Positions 39,222-50,948 of a stretch of DNA of 54,943 nt are shown here, one piece after another. Within the stretch, counting starts at the first letter, position 1; each line of letters opens with the position of its first letter. Made by a program: the position numbers and the translations under genes. The notes beneath the pieces are model-generated. The model was not told the origin of the DNA, searched no databases, and was given only the letters and a program-made list of their open reading frames with translations. This stretch comes from Oscillospiraceae bacterium (GTDB lineage Bacteria > Bacillota > Clostridia > Oscillospirales > Oscillospiraceae). Location of the stretch: positions 1 to 54,943 of the forward strand of contig JAJQAH010000008.1 of NCBI GenBank assembly GCA_021203885.1, in the 5' to 3' direction.

Positions 39222-40293
39222 CGCCGTTCACCTCCATCATGGTGATGAAATCATCGAAAAGAAATTCGGTCTCATGGGGCCCGCCGCAGGCTTCCGGGTG
39301 GAACTGTACACTGAATGTCGGCTCGTTCAGATAGCGGATCCCCTCATTGGTGCAGTCGTTGACATTCAGGAACAGGACCCGGGCGGTCTCCCGGTCGACG
39401 CTGTCATTAATGACCGCATATCCGTGGTTCTGGGAAGAGATGTAGACCCGGCCCGTCTCGGTATTCCGGACGGGCTGGTTGGCGCCCCTGTGGCCGTATT
39501 TCAGCTTTTCGGTATGGAAACCGTGGGCCAGAGCCAAAAGCTGGTGCCCGAGGCAGATCCCCATGGTAGGGATCCCATACGGCTGCAGATCACGAAGAGT
39601 CTGGATCGACACCGGATTGTCCTCCGGGTCGCCGGGTCCGTTGGACAGGAAAAGACCGTCCGGCTGCAGGGCAAGAATGTCCTCCGGGCTGGAATCGTAG
39701 GGGAGGACATGGACCTGGCAGCCACGCTTTACCAGCATCCGGCATATGTTTTCCTTCAGCCCGAAATCGAGCATGGCGATCTGGAACCGCGGTGTACCTT
39801 CGGGAGAGAGGATATAGCCGTTTTCCGTGGAGACGCGGGCGACGGGCTGCTCGACCCGGAAGCCGGACAGATCCACCGCATTCGCGCGGTCCGGGTCATC
39901 GGTCAGAAATCCGTTCATGACCCCGTGCTCCCGGAGCATGCGGGTCAGGGCCCGTGTGTCGATGCCGCAGAGGCCCACCACGTTGTTTTCTTTCAGGAAG
40001 GCATCCAGGTCCCCCTGGCTTCTGAAATTGGAGGGGTGCCGGCACCACTCGCGGACGATGTAGCCGCAGGGGCCCACACGGTCGCCCTCCGCGTCTTCCG
40101 GTATAATGCCGTAGTTGCCGATCAGCGGGAATGTCTGGACGACCGCCTGACCGGTATAGCTTTTATCTGTCAGGGTCTCGAAATAGCCCGTCATGCCGGT
40201 GGTAAAAACGATTTCGGCCATGACCTCGCCCGGGGCGCCGAAAGCCTGCCCCCGGAAGACCGCTCCGTTTTCCAATACCAGGTATTTATCCAT
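39205..40293 (-). CDS. carA: Carbamoyl-phosphate synthase small subunit
   Basis: GICLGHQLLALA, SQNHGYAV, FHPEACGGPHE; start refined to MDKYLVLENGAVFRG. Confidence 0.97.
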   Translation of the reverse strand: MDKYLVLENGAVFRGQAFGAPGEVMAEIVFTTGMTGYFETLTDKSYTGQAVVQTFPLIGNYGIIPEDAEGDRVGPCGYIVREWCRHPSNFRSQGDLDAFLKENNVVGLCGIDTRALTRMLREHGVMNGFLTDDPDRANAVDLSGFRVEQPVARVSTENGYILSPEGTPRFQIAMLDFGLKENICRMLVKRGCQVHVLPYDSSPEDILALQPDGLFLSNGPGDPEDNPVSIQTLRDLQPYGIPTMGICLGHQLLALAHGFHTEKLKYGHRGANQPVRNTETGRVYISSQNHGYAVINDSVDRETARVLFLNVNDCTNEGIRYLNEPTFSVQFHPEACGGPHETEFLFDDFITMMEVNGDAQKS

Positions 40294-40294
40294 A

Positions 40295-41728
40295 TTATTT
40301 CTTCCTTTCGGACAGCCTCCGCTCGAAGCGGAACTTTTCCGTGACAGTTGGAATGGCAGTGGGGTATTCCCCGTCGAAACAGGCCGTACAGAACCCCGTA
40401 TTCGTACCGCCCGCCGCAATGCGTTTCACGCTGTCCACCGAGAGATAGCCCAGGCTGTCTGCACCGATCTCACGGGCAATCTCCTCTGTGGAGTGGTGGC
40501 AGGCGATCAGGTTTTCGGTAGAGTCGATATCGATCCCGTAGTAGCACGGATTCGTAAAGGGGGGCGCGGAGATGCGCATATGCACCTCGCTGACGCCGGC
40601 TTCCCGGAGCAGGTTGATGATGCGCCTGCTGGTCGTGCCCCGGACGATCGAGTCGTCCACCAGAACGACCCGTTTGCCTTTAACGGTGTTTGTAACGGGG
40701 TTCAGTTTCATCCGCACCTTATTTTCCCGGACGGACTGTCCGGGTTCGATAAACGTGCGGGCCACGTAACGGTTTTTGACCAGACCGGTCCCGTAGGGGA
40801 TCCCTGAGGCTCTGGCGTAGCCCATGGCGGCGTCCAGTCCGGAGTCCGGGACCCCTATGACGATATCCGCGTCCACGGGATGTTCCTCCGCCAGAAAGGC
40901 ACCGGCCTGCAGGCGGGCCTGCTGGACCGATACGCCGTTGATGATTGAATCCGGCCGGGAAAAATAGATATACTCGAAAACACACATGGCGGCCGGGACC
41001 TGGTTGCAGTGCGTGGTAATGGACCGCACACCCTGGTCACTGAAAACAAGCACCTCTCCGGGGTACAGATCCCGGATCAGTTCGGCGCCGACGGCCGAAA
41101 GCGCGCAGCTTTCGGAGGCCACGATATAGGTGCCGTCCGGACACTGCCCGTAGCACAGCGGCCGCATGCCCCTGGGATCTCTGACCGCGACCAGTTTGGT
41201 AGCCGACATGATGATCATGGAGTACGCGCCTTCGATCATGTCCATGGCGGCGTCCACGGCCTCCTCGATAGACGGCTCCGTCAGGCGTGCCTGGATGATC
41301 GAGTAGGCGATGATCTCCGAGTCGCTGCTGGTGTGAAAGATCGAACCTTTCATTTCCAGGTCATTCCGCAGGACCGCGGCGTTCGTCAGGTTCCCGTTGT
41401 GGACCAGCGACATGACGCCTTTGATATGGTTCACTTCCAGAGGCTGACAGTTGATCCTGCTCCGCCCGCCGGTGGTTCCGTATCGCGTGTGACCGATGGC
41501 CAGACTGCCGGGCCCCATTCTTTCCAGGATTTCCGGGGTGAAGACCTCGTTTACCAGGCCCACATCCTTATATGTGGTCAGTACGCCGTCGTCATTCACG
41601 GTCATGCCGCAGCCCTCCTGACCGCGGTGCTGCAGAGCAAAAAGACCGCAGTAAGTCGTGTAGGCCACATTCGACGGCTGGGTGCCGAAGACGCCGAAGA
41701 CGCCGCATTCCTCATGGATCGAGCTCAT
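40295..41728 (-). CDS. purF: Amidophosphoribosyltransferase
   Basis: HEECGVFGVFG N-terminal nucleophile region; VLVDDSIVRGTT PRPP motif. Confidence 0.97.
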   Translation of the reverse strand: MSSIHEECGVFGVFGTQPSNVAYTTYCGLFALQHRGQEGCGMTVNDDGVLTTYKDVGLVNEVFTPEILERMGPGSLAIGHTRYGTTGGRSRINCQPLEVNHIKGVMSLVHNGNLTNAAVLRNDLEMKGSIFHTSSDSEIIAYSIIQARLTEPSIEEAVDAAMDMIEGAYSMIIMSATKLVAVRDPRGMRPLCYGQCPDGTYIVASESCALSAVGAELIRDLYPGEVLVFSDQGVRSITTHCNQVPAAMCVFEYIYFSRPDSIINGVSVQQARLQAGAFLAEEHPVDADIVIGVPDSGLDAAMGYARASGIPYGTGLVKNRYVARTFIEPGQSVRENKVRMKLNPVTNTVKGKRVVLVDDSIVRGTTSRRIINLLREAGVSEVHMRISAPPFTNPCYYGIDIDSTENLIACHHSTEEIAREIGADSLGYLSVDSVKRIAAGGTNTGFCTACFDGEYPTAIPTVTEKFRFERRLSERKK

Positions 41729-41801
41729 AAAAAAACACTTCCTGCCCCCGGGCCTGGAACGAACAGGACAATCCCGGAAAATTTAGGATCTTGGTATTGA
41801 T

Positions 41802-44208
<2,407 letters not shown>

Positions 44209-44793
44209 CTAACGGTCATAGGTGCGGATAATACTTTCGGCGACCTCCCTGCGGGGGATCCTCCCGTCCATCGCGCGTTTTTCAATAAAATAATGCGCAT
44301 CGCTTTCGCTCATGTTCAGCTTGTCAATCAGGATCCATTTGGCCCGGTTGACCGCACGGATATCCTCCATCTTCCGCTGGAGGGATTTATTCTTGTTTTC
44401 CATTTTCTGCAGCCGGTAGCTCAGCGCGGACAACAGCCGGACGGAACTATAGTAGTTCTGCCTGGAATTCGGCTTTGAAAGGGTCAAAACCCCGCTGCTT
44501 TCCAGGCGGAAAGAAGTCTGCTCGTAAGCGTCCAGCTTTACCAGCAGAAGAACGGCCACGCAGCTTTCAGCCTGATCCAGCGCCAGATCGTCCCCGAATT
44601 CATCGGGCAGGGGAGCGTCGACGAGAAGAATATCGATCTCCAGCTCCATTAATTTTTGCCGTGCTTCACCAGCGCTGTGCGCCCGTACGACCGGAAAATA
44701 TTCCGGAAGCGCCAGCAGATCGGAAAAATATTCGAACATTTTGTCGCTGCCTGTCGCCAGCAGGATTCTCTGGCGTTTTTCGTGTGTACTCAT
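44209..44793 (-). CDS. Receiver-like + ANTAR domain regulator (RNA-binding antiterminator family)
   Basis: C-terminal VNRAKWILIDKLNMSESDAHYFIEKRAMDGRIPRREVAESIIRTY matches ANTAR; N-terminal receiver-like fold lacking the acidic pair. Confidence 0.88.
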   Translation of the reverse strand: MSTHEKRQRILLATGSDKMFEYFSDLLALPEYFPVVRAHSAGEARQKLMELEIDILLVDAPLPDEFGDDLALDQAESCVAVLLLVKLDAYEQTSFRLESSGVLTLSKPNSRQNYYSSVRLLSALSYRLQKMENKNKSLQRKMEDIRAVNRAKWILIDKLNMSESDAHYFIEKRAMDGRIPRREVAESIIRTYDR

Positions 44794-44803
44794 CTTGCCA
44801 CAC

Positions 44804-46012
44804 TTACTCTCCTAATTCTTCAAAAAACCTCTCAGGCAGGATTCCCTGTATAAATGCGCTGCTGCGGGCTGCTTTGACGGCGTCATTAAGCTTGCCGGGC
44901 AGCTCGGTGTAGCTCTCGAGCATATCCGGCGGTGCGTACAGAAGGTTCAGGCTCGTTTCATCCGGCAGTTGCAGTTCCCGCTCCAATCCGTCCAGCCCCG
45001 CATAGATCAGCAGCGCGTAGGTCAGATAGGGGTTGGCCATGGGATCCGGGGAACAGAGGATGAATTCGGAAATGTCCATATCTTTTGACTGAATCTGAAG
45101 AAGCGTGGTGCGGTTCGAACGCCCCCATGATATGTATTTGGGCGCCTTCCGGTGCCCGAGACGAAGATAGGATTCAGCCAGAGGATTGAAAAATGCGGTC
45201 ATTTCCTCAATATGATCCAGAATGCCGGCCATAAAGCCGGGGATGATATCCTGTCCGTCCGAACTCTTCGGAGAAATAAGAATATGGAAACTGTTGCCGC
45301 TCTCTTCCGGCAGCGGTTTCGGCGAAAAATCTGCGCACAGCCCGTTCTGTACAGCAACCGCCTGCACGACGTTCGTGAAATTTACGGCGTTATCCGCAGC
45401 GGTGACCGCGTCGCTGCCTGCAAAATCGATCTCGTTCTGCCCGGGGCCCTCCTCGTGACGGGAGCTGAGAGCCTGAATTTCCATCTCGTCTAAAGTCAGG
45501 CAGATCTCTCTCCGAATATTCTCACCGCGGTCTTCCGGAGATGTATCCATATAGCCGGCGGAGTCAAGAGGGGTCTTCGTCGGAAATCCCTGATCATCTC
45601 TCTGAAACAGGTAGAATGTGATCTCGCATCCGAAGTCGACGGAGATGTTTTTGGCACCGGCTGCCTCGACCGCCTTTTCCAGGATAACCCGGCTGTCCAG
45701 TTCGAACGGCGTTCCATCCTCATAACAGAGATGGCAGAACATGCGGACGACTTTTCCGTGCGCGGAGCGCCAGGGAAGAGTGGTCAGAGTGGAAGGTATG
45801 GGGAAAAGATAAAGATCCGGACACAGTTCATCGTCAAATCCCGGGACAGCGGAGGCATCCAGATGAATGCCTTTTTCAAAAGCCTGCGACAACAGACTCG
45901 GATTGATAGCCATGTTCCGCTGACGGCCAGTCGGGTCGCAGAATGCCAGCCGGATAAACCGCACATCCTCCTGTTCAACGTATTCCATGACTTCTTCTTC
46001 GGTATATTTCAT
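44804..46012 (-). CDS. glnA: Divergent glutamine synthetase-family protein (GSI-like)
   Basis: EITFYLF, EEGPGQNEIDF, SPDPMANPYL; about 402 aa from MKYTEEEVMEYV; conserved active-site residues substituted. Confidence 0.85.
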   Translation of the reverse strand: MKYTEEEVMEYVEQEDVRFIRLAFCDPTGRQRNMAINPSLLSQAFEKGIHLDASAVPGFDDELCPDLYLFPIPSTLTTLPWRSAHGKVVRMFCHLCYEDGTPFELDSRVILEKAVEAAGAKNISVDFGCEITFYLFQRDDQGFPTKTPLDSAGYMDTSPEDRGENIRREICLTLDEMEIQALSSRHEEGPGQNEIDFAGSDAVTAADNAVNFTNVVQAVAVQNGLCADFSPKPLPEESGNSFHILISPKSSDGQDIIPGFMAGILDHIEEMTAFFNPLAESYLRLGHRKAPKYISWGRSNRTTLLQIQSKDMDISEFILCSPDPMANPYLTYALLIYAGLDGLERELQLPDETSLNLLYAPPDMLESYTELPGKLNDAVKAARSSAFIQGILPERFFEELGE

Positions 46013-46102
46013 GATTTTTCTCCTCTCGGAACGCCAGTAACGCAACCCGTATATACAAAATGAAAGGATGCCTGGCGAATTTTGGGACATTCCCTGCTGG
46101 CC

Positions 46103-46120
46103 AAAAACACCCTCGTTTTT
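46103..46120 (-). promoter_or_regulatory. 5' leader hairpin with hexaloop GAGGGU in the glnA-like transcript
   Basis: AAAAAC-GAGGGT-GTTTTT perfect 6-bp stem near the predicted 5' end. Confidence 0.5.
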
Positions 46121-46128
46121 CAAAATTA

Positions 46129-46157
46129 ATTATACCCGATGGCCCCTCCTTTGTCAA
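46129..46157 (-). promoter_or_regulatory. Consensus sigma-A promoter for the glnA-ANTAR-pyrG operon
   Basis: TTGACA - 17 nt - TATAAT on the minus strand. Confidence 0.82.
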
Positions 46158-46259
46158 CGACGATTCCGCCGTTTTTGAGGCCCGAAAAAAGCCTTTTTTT
46201 ATGTGAAACGGAGGCGCAATTCCCTGAGTTGCCGTGGATTGATGCGATTATTGGATTAA

Positions 46260-46295
46260 TTACCCATTGACATGGAGGGTAAAAGGGTTTATGAT
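46260..46295 (+). promoter_or_regulatory. sufCBDSU promoter with overlapping palindrome
   Basis: TTGACA (46267-46272) - 17 nt - TATGAT (46290-46295); TTACCC-N11-GGGTAA at 46260-46282 spans the -35. Confidence 0.75.
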
Positions 46296-46330
46296 GGGCA
46301 TAGAAAAATGAAAGGGGCTTAACGCGTAAA

Positions 46331-47179
46331 ATGGCTGAAACACTTTTAAAGGTCAGCTCACTGGATGTCCGGGCGGGGGAAAAGAATATCCTGCATGGGG
46401 TTGATCTGAGCATAAAAGACGGAGAGACCCATGTGCTCATGGGCCCGAACGGAGCCGGAAAATCTACGCTGGGCTTTGCTCTTATGGGCTCACCCCGCTA
46501 TGAGATCACTTCCGGCAGCATCACATTTGACGGAGAGGACGTGACTTCGGAAAGTGCGGATAAACGGGCACGGGCCGGCATGTTTCTCTCCTTCCAGGAG
46601 CCGCTGGAGGTGCCGGGGCTGTCGCTGGAATCTTTTCTGCGCAGCGTGATCGTGCAGCGGACCGGAAAGGCTGTACGCAGAAAGGAGTTTAAACAGAAGC
46701 TGGAGGACTCCATGAATCTGCTGCAGATCGACCGCTCGTATGCATCCCGGGATCTGAATGTCGGGTTTTCGGGCGGCGAAAAGAAAAAGATCGAGATCCT
46801 GCAGATGCTGATGTTAGAGCCGAAGCTGGCCATCCTGGATGAGACCGATTCCGGTCTGGACGTGGATGCGGTCAGGCTGGTCTCCGATGGGATCCGGGCG
46901 TATCAGGAGCAGAAAAAGGGAGCCCTGCTGGTGATCACCCACAGTACGCGCATCCTGGATTCCCTGCATGTGGACCGGACGCATGTGATGGTGGACGGCC
47001 GCATCGCGGCGGAGGGAGACGCATCCGTCGTGGAGCGCATCAACGCAGGCGGGTATGAACAGTTCCAAAGTCCTGCCTCGGGCGAAGTATGCCGGGAAAT
47101 TCCGACGGACCGGAGTCCGGCGAATAATAAATCGGAAAGGATCACGGAGTATGGCGGAGAAAGAAAAAACGAGGGTTGA
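46331..47179 (+). CDS. sufC: Fe-S cluster assembly ATPase SufC
   Basis: ABC ATPase GPNGAGKSTLGFALMG, FSGGEKKKIEILQML. Confidence 0.96.
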   Translation: MAETLLKVSSLDVRAGEKNILHGVDLSIKDGETHVLMGPNGAGKSTLGFALMGSPRYEITSGSITFDGEDVTSESADKRARAGMFLSFQEPLEVPGLSLESFLRSVIVQRTGKAVRRKEFKQKLEDSMNLLQIDRSYASRDLNVGFSGGEKKKIEILQMLMLEPKLAILDETDSGLDVDAVRLVSDGIRAYQEQKKGALLVITHSTRILDSLHVDRTHVMVDGRIAAEGDASVVERINAGGYEQFQSPASGEVCREIPTDRSPANNKSERITEYGGERKNEG

Positions 47180-48563
47180 GGATATCAACCGCAGCATCTA
47201 TGATATCGCCAATGAAAACGTAGATTCGTTTCAGGTTGAGGCCGGGCTGACAAAAGATATCGTGGAGCAGATATCCAGGGAGAAAAACGACCCGGAATGG
47301 ATGCACGATTTCCGTATGAATGCGCTGGATATTTACAATGCCACAGATTTGCCCGACTGGGGTCCGTCCTTGGACGGTCTGGATATGGATCATATCGTTG
47401 CCTATGTCCGGCCGAACACGACAATGAGTGCGAAATGGGCGGATGTGCCCAAGGATATCAAGGATACGTTCGAACGCCTGGGCATCCCCCAGGCGGAGCG
47501 CGAGTCGCTGGCGGGTGTGGGCGCTCAGTTCGATTCGGAACTGGTTTATCATAACGTAAAGGACGAGGTCGAGGCGCAGGGCGTGGTCTACTCGGATATT
47601 GAGAGCGCACTGCACGGACCGTACGCCGGTATGATCCGGGACCATTTCATGACACTGCTGACCCCGCGGGATCACAAGTTCCAGGCACTGCACGGAGCTG
47701 TCTGGTCCGGCGGCTCGTTCGTATATGTACCGAAGGGTGTGAAGGTGGAGATCCCGCTGCAGTCCTATTTCCGCCTGAATGCGCCGGGTGCCGGCCAGTT
47801 TGAGCATACGCTGATCATCGTGGACGAGGGCGCCGATCTGCACTTTATAGAGGGGTGCTCCGCACCCAAGTACAATGTGGCGAATCTACATGCGGGCAGC
47901 GTGGAGCTGTTTGTGGGAAAGAACGCCAGGCTTCGCTACTCGACCATCGAGAGCTGGTCAAAAAACATGTACAACCTGAACAGCAAGAGAGCACTGGTGG
48001 AGGAGGGGGGCACCATGGAATGGGTGTCCGGCTCCTTCGGTTCCCATGTCTCCTATCTGTACCCCATGACGATCCTGAAGGGAAAGGGATCCCGGATGGA
48101 GTTTACGGGGATCACGTTTGCCGGGAAAGGGCAGGATCTGGACACGGGCATGAAGGTGGTGCACGCCGCGGAGGACACCTCGTCGGTGGTCCACACCCGG
48201 TCCATTTCAAAGGACGGCGGTGCAAGCACGTTCCGCAGTTCGGTCGTCATTGAAGAAAAAGCGGCGCGCAGCAAGACATCCGTGTCATGCCAGTCGCTGA
48301 TGCTGGATTCCGTATCCCGGTCCGATACGATCCCGGCCATGGATATACGTGCGGGAGACGCCGATGTGGGCCACGAGGCTAAAATAGGCAGGATCAGCGA
48401 CGAGGCCGTTTTTTATCTGATGTCAAGGGGCATAGAAGAAGAGGAAGCGAAGGCCATGATCGTAGGCGGATTCGCGGACAATGTTTCCAAGGAACTGCCG
48501 CTGGAATATGCGGCGGAGATGAATAACCTGATCCGTATGGAGATGGTGGGCAGCATCGGCTGA
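47151..48563 (+). CDS. sufB: Fe-S cluster assembly protein SufB
   Basis: AVWSGGSFVYVPKGVKVEIPLQSYFRLN; ATG refined to MAEKEKTRVEDINRS. Confidence 0.97.
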   Translation: MAEKEKTRVEDINRSIYDIANENVDSFQVEAGLTKDIVEQISREKNDPEWMHDFRMNALDIYNATDLPDWGPSLDGLDMDHIVAYVRPNTTMSAKWADVPKDIKDTFERLGIPQAERESLAGVGAQFDSELVYHNVKDEVEAQGVVYSDIESALHGPYAGMIRDHFMTLLTPRDHKFQALHGAVWSGGSFVYVPKGVKVEIPLQSYFRLNAPGAGQFEHTLIIVDEGADLHFIEGCSAPKYNVANLHAGSVELFVGKNARLRYSTIESWSKNMYNLNSKRALVEEGGTMEWVSGSFGSHVSYLYPMTILKGKGSRMEFTGITFAGKGQDLDTGMKVVHAAEDTSSVVHTRSISKDGGASTFRSSVVIEEKAARSKTSVSCQSLMLDSVSRSDTIPAMDIRAGDADVGHEAKIGRISDEAVFYLMSRGIEEEEAKAMIVGGFADNVSKELPLEYAAEMNNLIRMEMVGSIG

Positions 48564-48576
48564 GGGAGGAACACGG

Positions 48577-49740
48577 ATGGGAATAAAGAAAATAAAGGTC
48601 AACAAGCTGCCTTCCGTCACCTGGCACTGGACCGGAATGAATGACGCAGATCTTGATATCGACCTGTCCGGCGATGCTCCTTTGTACACGCTGCGAGGAC
48701 AGTCAGAGGGCATGAGATGGATCGATGATCTGAATTCCGCGGACGGCCGGATGGAGGAGATCCTGCGGCGGCCGGGATGGGAACAGACGGAGACCGGAAT
48801 GGGAACTGAATTCGCCGATGCCATGCGGGAAACGCCGGGTGCGCTTCTGGATATTCCGGAAGGAGACAAAGGGAATGGGCCGGTGGTGATCACTGCCGAA
48901 GCCCGTGACGGCCGGTGCGCCGGTCAGATACTGATCCGCGCCGGAGCGGGCAGTGATTCTGACGTGGTCGTTGTGATCGGCAGTGAAAAGCAGACCGGCA
49001 CCGATCAGGACACGGTGGCCGTTCAGATATTGATCCAGACAGAAATGGACGCGGACCTGCGGCTGTTCGTGGTGCAGGATCTTCCGCAGAAGGGAATCAG
49101 CTGCCTGAATCTGGGGGGCGTGTGCGGCGAAAGAGCGAAAATCGAATGGACCCATCTCTCGCTGGGCGCCGGCAGGGCATTCATCGGAGCCGCCATGGAG
49201 CTGTCCGGCGATGACAGCGTCTTTCATGGTGAGACGGGTTATCGTGTCCGATCCGGTCAGAACGTGGATATCAATTATGTATGCAGGCACTGCGGCAGGA
49301 GATCCGTCAGTAACCTGAACGCGTGGGGTGTGCTGGAAGACGGTTCCGTCAAACTGTTCCGCGGCACGATCGACTTTCACGAGGGCTGCAGCGGATCTGT
49401 CGGCGCCGAAAAGGAAGATGTGCTTCTGCTCGGAAAGAACCAGATCAATAAGACGATCCCGCTGATCCTCTGCCATGAGGAAGATGTGGAAGGGGATCAC
49501 GGTGCCACCATCAGCCGGCTGGACGAACAGATGCTTTTTTATCTGGCCAGCAGGGGACTGGATGCCGGGTATGCCGAGAATATGATCGCCCGGGCAAGGC
49601 TGGATGCGCTGTGTGAAAAAATTCCGGATTCTGAGATCCGTTCGGAGGCAGAGAAAAAGATCCGCTTTGAGCCTGTGATCTCGGGCGGCATCCGTTCGGA
49701 CGCGGACGGCCGGAGCGGGGAAGGGGAAGACGGCCCATGA
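48577..49740 (+). CDS. sufD: SufD-family Fe-S assembly protein
   Basis: SufB/SufD C-terminal pattern DHGATISRLDEQMLFYLASRGLD; between sufB and sufS. Confidence 0.92.
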   Translation: MGIKKIKVNKLPSVTWHWTGMNDADLDIDLSGDAPLYTLRGQSEGMRWIDDLNSADGRMEEILRRPGWEQTETGMGTEFADAMRETPGALLDIPEGDKGNGPVVITAEARDGRCAGQILIRAGAGSDSDVVVVIGSEKQTGTDQDTVAVQILIQTEMDADLRLFVVQDLPQKGISCLNLGGVCGERAKIEWTHLSLGAGRAFIGAAMELSGDDSVFHGETGYRVRSGQNVDINYVCRHCGRRSVSNLNAWGVLEDGSVKLFRGTIDFHEGCSGSVGAEKEDVLLLGKNQINKTIPLILCHEEDVEGDHGATISRLDEQMLFYLASRGLDAGYAENMIARARLDALCEKIPDSEIRSEAEKKIRFEPVISGGIRSDADGRSGEGEDGP

Positions 49741-50948
49741 GGGACTGCAGAAAGGATTTTAAGATCTTTCAGGACCGGGATATCGTCTACCTGGATAATG
49801 CCGCCACCACACAGAGACCGGAACCCGTGCTGGAGGCGGAGAGGAAATTTTACGAACAGGACAATGCGAATCCTTTCCGCGGCCTGTATGAGCTGGGCGT
49901 TAAGGCCACGGAGGAATATGAAAAAAGCCGCGCCCGGACGGCCAGGTTCATCCATGCGGAGAGGCCCGAGGAGATCGTATTCACCCGCAATACGACAGAG
50001 AGCATCAATCTGGTCAGTTACAGTTATGCCTCCAGTTTTTTGAAACCCGGTGATGAGATCCTGATCACCATCGCGGAACACCACAGCAACCTTCTTCCCT
50101 GGCAGGCGGCTGCCCGCCGGACGGGAGCGGTGCTGAAATATCTGGAATGTGACGGGGACGGATCGTTTTCAAGGGAGAGCATAGAGGAGGCCGTGACACC
50201 CCGCACGAAGCTGGCCGCCATATGCCACATTTCCAATGTGACCGGCCGGGTTACACCGGTGGAGGAGATCATCCGCCTTGTGCATGCCGCCGGCGGCATA
50301 GTGCTCGTCGATGCGGCCCAGAGCGCTCCGCATATGCTCCTGGACGTGCAGGAGATGGACTGTGATTTTCTGGCGTTCTCGGGCCACAAGATGTTCGGGC
50401 CCATGGGAATCGGCGTGCTGTACGGTAAATTTGATCTTCTGAACGCCATGCCGCCGTTTCTGACCGGCGGGGAGATGATCGATTCTGTGTCCAGAGACAG
50501 CGCCGTCTGGGCGCCGGTCCCGCACAAATTTGAAGCGGGAACGGTAAACGCGGCGGGCGCCGTCGGGCTGGCGGCGGCCATGGATTATCTGGATGAACTC
50601 GGACGGTATGAGATGGAGACACATCTGAAAGAGCTGACAGGTATGGCACTGGAGGGAATGAGCCGGATACCCGGTCTTCATATCATCGGAAGTGCGGATC
50701 CGGGGGAACATACCGGGATCCTCAGTTTCACTGTGGACGGCGTGCATCCGCACGATATCGCGTCCATTCTGGACGCGTCGGATATCGACATCCGGGCGGG
50801 CCATCACTGTGCGATGCCTCTTCTGAATCATCTGGGGATGCGCTCCTGCGCCAGAGCCAGCATCGCCGCATATAATTCTCAGGAAGATATCCAGCGGCTG
50901 GTCAGCTGCCTGGAGACGGTCAGGGGGCTGATGGGTTATGGAGAATAA
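49737..50948 (+). CDS. sufS: Cysteine desulfurase SufS
   Basis: YLDNAATTQRPEPVLEA; FSGHKMFGPMGIGVLYGK; RAGHHCAMPL active-site Cys. Confidence 0.96.
   Translation: MRDCRKDFKIFQDRDIVYLDNAATTQRPEPVLEAERKFYEQDNANPFRGLYELGVKATEEYEKSRARTARFIHAERPEEIVFTRNTTESINLVSYSYASSFLKPGDEILITIAEHHSNLLPWQAAARRTGAVLKYLECDGDGSFSRESIEEAVTPRTKLAAICHISNVTGRVTPVEEIIRLVHAAGGIVLVDAAQSAPHMLLDVQEMDCDFLAFSGHKMFGPMGIGVLYGKFDLLNAMPPFLTGGEMIDSVSRDSAVWAPVPHKFEAGTVNAAGAVGLAAAMDYLDELGRYEMETHLKELTGMALEGMSRIPGLHIIGSADPGEHTGILSFTVDGVHPHDIASILDASDIDIRAGHHCAMPLLNHLGMRSCARASIAAYNSQEDIQRLVSCLETVRGLMGYGE

Noticed and set aside
41729-41801. purC-purF gap considered as a purine riboswitch or attenuator
   Set aside because: Only 73 nt with no recognisable aptamer or terminator structure.
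46174-46199. AGGC-N9-GCCTTTTTTT terminator-like sequence between glnA and suf promoters
   Set aside because: Only a 4-bp stem with no upstream plus-strand gene to terminate; probably AT-rich promoter-region sequence.
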